Shown here one piece after another: positions 30,601 to 35,929 of a DNA stretch of 35,929 nucleotides (positions within the stretch are counted from its first letter, which is position 1; every line of letters begins with the position of its first letter). The DNA is from a virus. The notes beneath the pieces are model-generated. The model was not told the DNA's origin. It searched no databases and worked only from the letters and a program-made list of their open reading frames with translations. The stretch spans positions 1 through 35,929 of the IMG/VR virus record IMGVR_UViG_3300030098_001019; one strand, written 5' to 3'. The translations under genes and the position numbers were made by a program.

Positions 30601-31713
30601 GTGCTCAACCCCGTACTGATCTCATACCACTACCTGCGCAAAAGCAAACCGCTCTGCTGCGTGTTCGATGAGATGCGCAAAAGGAACGTGACTGAACTCA
30701 TGGTTGATTCAGGTGCGTTCTCTGCAAAGCACATTGGAGCGGAGATAGATCTCAACACCTACAACGACTTTGCTCAAAGGTGTGAAGATACTGGGCCGGT
30801 GTGGAATTGGGTAATGCTCGATGTCATCGGAGACTCAGATCAGACACTCAAGAACTTAGACATCACAGTTAGCAGAGGCCTTCAACCAATGCCTGTGCTG
30901 ACTGCTGACATGAGTTTGGACAGAGCAAAGGACTTGTGCGACATCAATCGAAGCATGTGCGTTGCTGGAGGCACTGACAGGTATCCCGGTTGGAAGCCAA
31001 CGCTCATGCGAAGATACTGGGATGCTTACGAAGCAACCGATAGAAAAGGTCTGTTGCATGGCCTTGGGTTCGTCAACTACCCGGAGTCGTTTCAGTGCCC
31101 ATTGACATCGTGCGACTCGACTGCCTTCATCAACGGCCAGCGGTTTGGTTCGGTTCACACCTACAACGCTAGTCGTGGGTGGGGCAGCGCGTATCAGTGG
31201 TCCGAGGTTGTAAAGAAAGGCAGTGCCGGGTTGCCAATCGAACTTGCTGAGTTCGTCAAGCGATGCGGAGTTCGTGACTTCTCGGACAGGCAATACATCA
31301 TGGCTCCGGGCAAAGACAAGGGCGGGTCAGGTGGTGCGTTCAATACTCTGTCTTGCACTTGGGCGTACATGATGACTGCCCAAGCCGCTCGGCGGCACGG
31401 CTTGCTGATATTCTTGGCCGCTTCCAATGCGGTGCCTTTGGTGTCGATGGCTGTGCTGAGTAAGTTAGGTGCGACCGATGGTTCGTTCTTCCCGTATGAG
31501 GAATGCCAAAAGGAAGTCGCAAGGTTGAGTTCTGCTTTGAAGCGCGACGCAAAGTCGGGCGCGGTTGCACTCGTTGATTGTATGGAGGAAGGTTGTGCGC
31601 GCATTAGTAATCGTCACCTTGCAAGTAGAGGGGTTCCACCAGTGGCCACAAGCCTGCGACCCAGTCGAGTTCTTGGCTACCAACCACAGGCATCTGTTCC
31701 ACATTCGCGGTGA
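30601..31713 (+). CDS. dpdA: DpdA-like DNA deazaguanine transglycosylase (TGT superfamily)
   Basis: The 370-residue product belongs to the tRNA-guanine transglycosylase superfamily and resembles phage DpdA, which exchanges guanine in DNA for a 7-deazaguanine. Motifs are VDSGAF with Asp36 (equivalent to the substrate-binding Asp of Tgt), VMLDVIGD with Asp74, LHGLGF near 152-157 and SCDSTAF with Asp172, which aligns by position with the Tgt nucleophile. It lacks the tRNA-binding PUA domain. GTG start two bases after the ParB-like stop. Downstream queD, queE and folE supply the base, which distinguishes it from a tRNA enzyme. Its last 119 bp overlap the next gene. Confidence 0.85.
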   Translation: MLNPVLISYHYLRKSKPLCCVFDEMRKRNVTELMVDSGAFSAKHIGAEIDLNTYNDFAQRCEDTGPVWNWVMLDVIGDSDQTLKNLDITVSRGLQPMPVLTADMSLDRAKDLCDINRSMCVAGGTDRYPGWKPTLMRRYWDAYEATDRKGLLHGLGFVNYPESFQCPLTSCDSTAFINGQRFGSVHTYNASRGWGSAYQWSEVVKKGSAGLPIELAEFVKRCGVRDFSDRQYIMAPGKDKGGSGGAFNTLSCTWAYMMTAQAARRHGLLIFLAASNAVPLVSMAVLSKLGATDGSFFPYEECQKEVARLSSALKRDAKSGAVALVDCMEEGCARISNRHLASRGVPPVATSLRPSRVLGYQPQASVPHSR

Positions 31714-31924
31714 GTTTCCAGTCACGCATGGAGACAGAGAACTTGAGATCATTCAAGTGAAGCGTTGGGTAGTTGAAACCATATCGCACTACTTCGGAAC
31801 GCCTGCAAGGTTTGATTCGATGTCTTGCGAACATATCTGCGAGTGGCTACTGGAGAAGTTCCCGGCAGCGTCTGCATTCGAAGTATTAGAGGACGGGGAG
31901 AATGGTGGTCGAGTTGAGCGTTGA
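31595..31924 (+). CDS. Small conserved-looking protein of the deazaguanine operon
   Basis: The 109-residue product contains LQVEGFHQWPQA, HRHLFHIRGEFPVTHGDRELE and a closing EVLEDGENGG. His, Asp and Glu are concentrated in the central strand pair. It looks like a compact conserved family often annotated as hypothetical in phages; I believe similar proteins accompany queuosine-type genes in actinophages, but cannot confirm that here. GTG 31595 has AGGAAGG six bases upstream. It overlaps dpdA by 119 bp in a different frame, unusually long for this genome. Confidence 0.65.
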   Translation: MRALVIVTLQVEGFHQWPQACDPVEFLATNHRHLFHIRGEFPVTHGDRELEIIQVKRWVVETISHYFGTPARFDSMSCEHICEWLLEKFPAASAFEVLEDGENGGRVER

Positions 31925-32363
31925 ACATCCCGCAGGCCTAACTAGAGCCGTCGCCTTTACCGGAGTTGAGTGCGAAGGTGAAGTGATGTTCGGTAAGCAG
32001 ACGTTGTTTCTTCGTGGCGAACCCGACCTGTGCGACTTGGTACTCGACGGCATTGAGCAAGTGTTCTTGACTGAGGCATTCAACGATTGGGAGTGGTTCA
32101 GTCGAGTTCTTGTGAAGGAGTGTCGAGATCGGACCATCCCGATCACAGTGGGCAGGCATTCCGAAGACGCGGCAGAGTTCTTGAAGTCACCACATGCAGG
32201 CCATGCGAGGATGATCGTTCGGTTCTTTGATTGCGACTGGCATTCGTTGTTGCGACCAATGGATGAAGTAAGCGTGGGCGTTGTCTATGACATGCGAACA
32301 TGGAAGGTGGCTGATGGAGTGGTGACGTTGCCGGAACAGTATGTAGGAGATAGGCAGGCGTGA
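31902..32363 (+). CDS. Unknown protein of the deazaguanine operon
   Basis: The 153-residue alpha/beta product has no family I recognise: VVELSVEHPAGLTRAVAFTG, FGKQTLFLRGEPDLCDLVLDG, VGRHSEDAAEFLKSPHAGH, then FDCDWHSLLRPMDEV. Conserved-looking His and Asp residues in GRHSED and CDWHS might bind metal. It overlaps its upstream neighbour by 22 bp and the glycosyltransferase by GTGA, so it is part of the modification operon. It could be a further base-tailoring enzyme or an adaptor for DpdA; nothing in the sequence decides. Confidence 0.6.
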   Translation: MVVELSVEHPAGLTRAVAFTGVECEGEVMFGKQTLFLRGEPDLCDLVLDGIEQVFLTEAFNDWEWFSRVLVKECRDRTIPITVGRHSEDAAEFLKSPHAGHARMIVRFFDCDWHSLLRPMDEVSVGVVYDMRTWKVADGVVTLPEQYVGDRQA

Positions 32364-33436
32364 CCATTCACTACCTCCCGCTTGAGCCATTGGCTCAACG
32401 CTACACCGCTCAGATGTATGACCGAGTCGTGTACGCCTTGCAAGAAACAGGTCGCAACTACAGTGTGATCGAAGGCGGCAAGTCGTATGAGACGATCAGG
32501 CATGGCGAATGGCTTGATACTGTCGGCACTTGTCATTGGCGGCTTGCTCAACTGCAGGCCACCTTGTCTCAACTCGGCAGCACGATTCTCGAAGGCGACA
32601 CCTTGTTGCTTGGTGACGTATGGTTCCCCGGCATTGAAGCAATCAAGCAAGTTGCAGAGTTGCGAGGCATGACTCTCAACATTGCCGGTTGGCACTATGC
32701 GGGTTGCTTTGATACTCATGACTTGTTATCCAAGCGGCTGTCGTCTTGGGGGCCGAAGTGGGAACAGGCGTTAGTCGAAGGCATCCTTGACGGCATCGCC
32801 TTTGGTAGTTCGTACCACCAAGCGTTCGTGAACAGGCATTGCTGTCTGCCTTATGTCTCTGGGGCTTATGGCCTTGTCTGGTTCCACGATGCACTGACTC
32901 CTCATCGTACTAACGAGCGAGCAGACCGAACGTCTGTAGTGTTCAATCATCGGTGGGCATCTGAAAAGCGATGGCAAGAGTTCAGATACTTGTCTCTTGC
33001 TCATCAAGACAAGGCAGACTTCTACTACAGCACGAATGGGGAAGTGCCGAGGATGGTTGCAGAGCAATGCGTTACTGCAGGCATTCAGATCAAAAAGCAT
33101 ACGTCTAAGGAACGGTACTACGATTGGCTTGCTCGGCAACACGTTGTCTGGTCCGGTGCAGACCAAGAGACGTTCGGCTATGCGTTCATGGAAGCCATCG
33201 CTCTTGGGTTACAAGTCGTTGCTCCCAACCGTGTTGCCTACCCGTGCCACTTTGAAAGGCTCGACATTGATCCCGCAGCGTACCTGTACGGTGCAGACGA
33301 TCCTTGCGGTGAGCGTATGTTGGTGCAAGCAATTACTGATGGCATACCGATTATCCCTGAAGAAGTCGCATCGCAGTACCATGACTCGGTAGACCGTTTC
33401 TTGGATGACGTGCTGATGTGGGAGGACATAGGATGA
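32360..33436 (+). CDS. GT-B-fold glycosyltransferase (retaining, GT4-like) in the deazaguanine operon
   Basis: The 358-residue product has two Rossmann-like halves. The first (residues about 1-180) contains LEGDTLLLGDVWFPG and MTLNIAGWHYAG. The second has SVVFNHRWASEKRW near 192-205, a strand ADFYYSTNG and, near 265-282, SGADQETFGYAFMEAIALG with Glu270 and Glu278, the E-x7-E signature that binds the sugar nucleotide in GT4-like enzymes. It starts with GTG overlapping the previous stop, has AGGAGA upstream, and ends in an ATGA overlap with queD. Embedded between dpdA and the biosynthesis genes, it probably adds a sugar to the modified base or its precursor. Some other phage or host glycan target cannot be excluded. 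Confidence 0.75.
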   Translation: MTIHYLPLEPLAQRYTAQMYDRVVYALQETGRNYSVIEGGKSYETIRHGEWLDTVGTCHWRLAQLQATLSQLGSTILEGDTLLLGDVWFPGIEAIKQVAELRGMTLNIAGWHYAGCFDTHDLLSKRLSSWGPKWEQALVEGILDGIAFGSSYHQAFVNRHCCLPYVSGAYGLVWFHDALTPHRTNERADRTSVVFNHRWASEKRWQEFRYLSLAHQDKADFYYSTNGEVPRMVAEQCVTAGIQIKKHTSKERYYDWLARQHVVWSGADQETFGYAFMEAIALGLQVVAPNRVAYPCHFERLDIDPAAYLYGADDPCGERMLVQAITDGIPIIPEEVASQYHDSVDRFLDDVLMWEDIG

Positions 33437-33864
33437 AGATCGAAAAGAAGTACCACTTCTACGCTGCTCACAGAAATCAGAACTTGACTGGTAAGTGCAG
33501 CAGCCTGCACGGGCACCGATACGGAGTTACCGTAGTCATCGAGGCTCCAAGGACTCGTGCGGGTGTCACCATGTTGTTCGCAGACATCGACATCAAGGCA
33601 GGTTCAGTGTTGCAGGCGTATGACCACGCGGCGATCATCGACAGAAGGGACGAGGTGTGGTCAGTGATAATGAAGCAGACTGACCATGAAGGCATGCCAA
33701 TGCGATGCGTGGTACTCGATTGTGAGTCATCGGCGGAGAACTTGGCAGGCGTGTTGTTCGATGAGATGCTGGAGGCGGGCTTGCCAATAGTGGAGTTGCG
33801 ATTGCAAGAAACCGACTCTGCAACAGTGATCTACACCTTGGAGGATCGCAATGAGCAAGAGTGA
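33433..33864 (+). CDS. queD: 6-carboxy-5,6,7,8-tetrahydropterin synthase QueD
   Basis: The 143-residue product converts 7,8-dihydroneopterin triphosphate (made by FolE) to 6-carboxytetrahydropterin. The zinc ligands are His13, His26 and His28 (AAHRN and CSSLHGH), the catalytic Cys is Cys22, and the Asp-His pair is Asp64-His65 in AYDHAAII. Glu126 in LQETDSA fits the substrate-anchoring Glu. All key residues of the T-fold enzyme are present. ATG 33433 overlaps the glycosyltransferase stop (ATGA); an ATG 15 bases earlier is in frame but less likely. It overlaps queE by 14 bp. Confidence 0.92.
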   Translation: MKIEKKYHFYAAHRNQNLTGKCSSLHGHRYGVTVVIEAPRTRAGVTMLFADIDIKAGSVLQAYDHAAIIDRRDEVWSVIMKQTDHEGMPMRCVVLDCESSAENLAGVLFDEMLEAGLPIVELRLQETDSATVIYTLEDRNEQE

Positions 33865-34528
33865 TAAGAACTACACCGTGAATGAAGTGTTCTACTCGAT
33901 GCAAGGTGAAGGCGTTCGTGCAGGAACGATGAACGTCTTTCTCCGATTCACTGGTTGCAACTTGCAGTGTTCTGAAGAAGCAGGCCCCAAGAGCCCCGGC
34001 GGGTTTGATTGCGACACCGAGTTCACTTCGGGTAGACGCATGAGTGCGGCACAGGTGATTGACTTCTGCGACGAGACAATGGTTGCAGGTGGGTTCAAAG
34101 AATCGAAGCACGGCAACCAAAAGTCAGTGATCTTCACCGGAGGCGAGCCGGCACTGCAACTTGACCCATCGTTAGTGCAGGCGTTCAAGGATCGTGGTTA
34201 CTACACCTGCATTGAAACGAATGGCAGTAAGGACGTATCGGGGTTGGGGCTTGATTGGATTACCGTCTCGCCCAAAGTGGCAGAACATGCAGTGAGGCAG
34301 ATGGAAGCCGATGAAGTCAAGTACGTTCGCGGGTATGGGCAAGCGTTGCCTAAACCAACATGCAAGGCAGACCATCAACTGATCTCGCCTGCATTCGATG
34401 GGGTGACATTGCGAGTCGATGGAGTAGACCAAGATCAGAGGTCGCTTGAATGGTGCGTGGGCCTCATTCGTGAAGATCCTCGGTGGAGGTTGTCAGTGCA
34501 GTTGCACAAGGTGTGGAAAGTAAGATGA
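33851..34528 (+). CDS. queE: 7-carboxy-7-deazaguanine synthase QueE (radical SAM)
   Basis: The 225-residue product rearranges 6-carboxytetrahydropterin to 7-carboxy-7-deazaguanine. The N-terminal VNEVFYSMQGEGVRAGT is the QueE substrate-binding start. The cluster ligands are Cys36, Cys40 and Cys54, a CX3CX13C spacing instead of the radical-SAM CX3CX2C; insertions there are known among QueE enzymes. FTGGEPAL at 95-102 is the SAM-binding GGE motif, and ETNG and SPK follow as in QueE. It ends in an ATGA overlap with folE. No queC follows, so CDG may be the pathway end product in this phage. Confidence 0.92.
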   Translation: MSKSDKNYTVNEVFYSMQGEGVRAGTMNVFLRFTGCNLQCSEEAGPKSPGGFDCDTEFTSGRRMSAAQVIDFCDETMVAGGFKESKHGNQKSVIFTGGEPALQLDPSLVQAFKDRGYYTCIETNGSKDVSGLGLDWITVSPKVAEHAVRQMEADEVKYVRGYGQALPKPTCKADHQLISPAFDGVTLRVDGVDQDQRSLEWCVGLIREDPRWRLSVQLHKVWKVR

Positions 34529-35076
34529 GTGGCGAAGCAGGCATTCGTGAGTTGTTGATCGAGTTGGGGCAAGACCCCGACCGTGAAGGATTGATTGATA
34601 CGCCCAAGCGTGTAGTCAAAGCCATGAAGGAGATGACCTCTGGCTATGACATGGACCCGGCAGAGATACTGTGCAGGCAGTTCGAAGGCGATGGGTACGA
34701 GGACTTGGTCATTGTTCGTGGCATTCGGTTTTCTTCAATGTGCGAGCATCACCTGCTTCCGTTCATTGGAACTGCATCGGTTGCCTATCTCCCCAAGAAA
34801 CGTGTAGTAGGGTTGTCTAAACTCCCGCGACTCGTAGAATGCTATGCGAGGCGATTGCAACTCCAAGAACGCATGACCAATCAGATTGGCATGGCAGTGT
34901 GGAACCACCTAGACCCTCAAGGTGCTGGTGTTCATGTTCAAGCAACTCATCAGTGCATGGCTTGTCGAGGCGTTCGACAGCCCGATGCCGACATGGTGAC
35001 GACTATGGTTATTGGGGCAATGAAGGATGACCCCAGCCTCAAGTCGGAGTTCATCTCTGCGGTGCAGAACTATTGA
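34525..35076 (+). CDS. folE: GTP cyclohydrolase I FolE
   Basis: The 183-residue product converts GTP to 7,8-dihydroneopterin triphosphate, the first step to 7-deazaguanine. Family landmarks are IDTPKRVVKAMKEMTSGY, then RGIRFSSMCEHHLLPF with zinc ligands Cys73 and His76, VVGLSKLPRLVE, and THQCMACRGVRQPDADMVT carrying the third zinc Cys. Length is typical of the catalytic core. ATG 34525 overlaps the queE stop and is preferred over an in-frame ATG at 34483 that lies inside queE. Having its own FolE would push GTP into the pathway during infection. Confidence 0.94.
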   Translation: MSGEAGIRELLIELGQDPDREGLIDTPKRVVKAMKEMTSGYDMDPAEILCRQFEGDGYEDLVIVRGIRFSSMCEHHLLPFIGTASVAYLPKKRVVGLSKLPRLVECYARRLQLQERMTNQIGMAVWNHLDPQGAGVHVQATHQCMACRGVRQPDADMVTTMVIGAMKDDPSLKSEFISAVQNY

Positions 35077-35090
35077 ACAGCCCGTGCTGA

Positions 35091-35111
35091 GGAACAGTAT
35101 TGGAACAGTAT
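35091..35111. repeat. Tandem 10-bp repeats at the terS start (candidate packaging or regulatory site)
   Basis: GGAACAGTAT occurs at 35091-35100 and again at 35102-35111, an 11-bp period, with a further GAACAG at 35075-35080. The second copy runs into the terS ATG at 35110. Repeats at helical spacing beside terS resemble small-terminase binding sites (pac/cos) or an autoregulatory operator. Confidence 0.45.
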
Positions 35112-35457
35112 GACTGACGATGGCAAAGACAAGGCACCTTGGCTGGAGCAATACCGGTTCAAGAAAGGGCAGTCGGGCAATCCCGGCGGTCGCCCAAAGG
35201 GCATGTCCATCGAAGCAGAAATGAGAAAGCGATTGTCCGATGGCGAGTCGGGCGAACGCATCGTGGAATCACTCATCAATGTCGCATTGACTCAAGCACT
35301 CAGTGGCGACTTCAGATTCTGGAACTCAATCATCGAGCGCATGGACGGCAAGGTTGCTGATCGCATCGCTGGGCCAGATGGTGGAGGTTTGACTGTCGTG
35401 CTTGAGAAGTTCGGGGCAAAGGATGACGACGACGGTAAAGCACCAACTGCTACCTAA
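35110..35457 (+). CDS. terS: Terminase small subunit candidate (DUF5681-like)
   Basis: The 115-residue product has an N-terminal FKKGQSGNPGGRPKG motif, the signature of DUF5681, a basic DNA-binding-like patch often found in proteins encoded just upstream of terL. Helices follow (IEAEMRKRLSDGESGERIVE, LTQALSGDFRFWNSIIERM) and an acidic C-terminus. Role inferred: recognise the packaging site and load the large subunit. It overlaps terL by 35 bp. Confidence 0.75.
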   Translation: MTDDGKDKAPWLEQYRFKKGQSGNPGGRPKGMSIEAEMRKRLSDGESGERIVESLINVALTQALSGDFRFWNSIIERMDGKVADRIAGPDGGGLTVVLEKFGAKDDDDGKAPTAT

Positions 35458-35929
35458 GCAGTACGACTTCGTGTGCTCGTCAGCACGCGAGGTACTCTAC
35501 TCTGGAGCATACGCTGCGGGCAAGACGAGAGCATTGTGCTATCGACTGGTCGCCCGCGCTCAAGTCCCCGGCTCTCGTGAAGGCCTTTGCCGTAAGCATC
35601 TGGTGACGTTGAAGGCATCAACACTTCGCAGTCTGCTCGAGCCAGACGGCAACGCACCGCCCGTGCTGCCTCCGGGTACTTACGATCACAACAAGTCAGA
35701 GAAGTGCATTCGCATCAAAGGCGGTGGCGAGATCGTTTACTTCGGCTTGGACGATCCGCAGAAGATCGGTTCCTACAACCTCACAGGATGCGCAATAGAC
35801 GAGGCAGTCGAACTGACGCTCGACGACTGGCAGATGCTCATGGGCCGCATTCGCTTGGACGTAGGCGTTCCCAACTCGCTGTACGGTGTCTGCAACCCCG
35901 GCCAGCCGTCGCATTGGCTTGCGGAACGG
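35423..35929 (+). CDS. terL: Terminase large subunit, N-terminal part (partial; 3' end beyond the window)
   Basis: The 169 codons seen encode the ATPase half of the packaging motor. LYSGAYAAGKTRAL near residues 25-38 is the Walker A, GEIVYFGLDDPQKIGSYN follows, CAIDEAVELT near 129-138 holds the Walker B Asp-Glu, and CNPGQPSHWLAER at the window edge is the coupling motif region before the nuclease domain. The rest of the gene is the C-terminal fragment at 2-778. ATG 35423 lies inside terS in another frame. Confidence 0.93.
   Translation, partial: MTTTVKHQLLPKQYDFVCSSAREVLYSGAYAAGKTRALCYRLVARAQVPGSREGLCRKHLVTLKASTLRSLLEPDGNAPPVLPPGTYDHNKSEKCIRIKGGGEIVYFGLDDPQKIGSYNLTGCAIDEAVELTLDDWQMLMGRIRLDVGVPNSLYGVCNPGQPSHWLAER

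Noticed and set aside
1-35929. Temperate lifestyle genes (integrase, excisionase, attP)
   Set aside because: No tyrosine or serine recombinase motif was seen. The small HTH proteins alone do not show lysogeny.

Overview
This window is a nearly complete genome of a tailed phage with a long non-contractile tail (siphovirus-like, HK97-type capsid). It is dense, with many ATGA/TGATG/TAATG start-stop overlaps, Shine-Dalgarno sites and the standard code. The terminase large subunit gene is split by the window ends: its N-terminus runs off the right end and its C-terminus enters at the left. The sequence therefore looks like a circular or circularly permuted genome opened inside terL, with a few bases missing at the join. 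I see no integrase, tRNA, rRNA, CRISPR array or insertion sequence.

Layout. (1) 1-19742, rightward: terL C-terminus, a portal-MuF fusion, prohead protease, major capsid, a capsid-associated protein, head-tail connector, head closure, gp10-like neck protein, tail terminator, major tail protein, a tail-chaperone pair joined by a textbook -1 frameshift site (GGGAAAC), tape measure, then cysteine-rich distal tail proteins, a tandem paralogous pair of beta-rich adhesin-like proteins, and a small membrane protein ending in a PEP-CTERM-like sorting signal. (2) 19743-24303, rightward: a control region with 10-bp iterons and a 14-bp inverted repeat, a PD-(D/E)XK nuclease, RecE-like exonuclease, Erf annealing protein, SSB-like protein, a replication protein with internal 15-bp iterons, a structured 323-bp non-coding stretch, a small HExxH protein and a possible helicase loader. 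(3) 24374-28129, leftward: small accessory genes (DUF932 type, an XRE regulator, a nonapeptide-repeat protein), with inverted repeats in most spacers. (4) 28130-28779: about 650 bp without a credible gene but with nested long-range complementary segments, a candidate large structured RNA. (5) 28780-35076, rightward: a resolvase-like nuclease, a winged-helix protein, small membrane proteins including a lipoprotein (probable lysis cassette), then an eight-gene block for 7-deazaguanine DNA modification: ParB-like, DpdA-like transglycosylase, two unknown proteins, a GT-B glycosyltransferase, QueD, QueE and FolE. (6) 35091-35929: repeats at the terS start, terS, terL N-terminus.

How it fits together. 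FolE, QueD and QueE convert GTP to 7-carboxy-7-deazaguanine (CDG). No QueC is visible, so the pathway would stop at CDG unless the host supplies later steps. The DpdA-like enzyme would exchange guanine in phage DNA for the deazapurine. The glycosyltransferase lies between dpdA and queD in the same tightly overlapped operon, which suggests, without proving it, a glycosylated or otherwise hypermodified 7-deazaguanine. This is the strongest candidate for an undescribed system here.

Host. The PEP-CTERM-like tail and the NW-x-GG-x-P-x-GD adhesin motifs point to a Gram-negative, exosortase-bearing host. Planctomycetes are my best guess, from motif style only.
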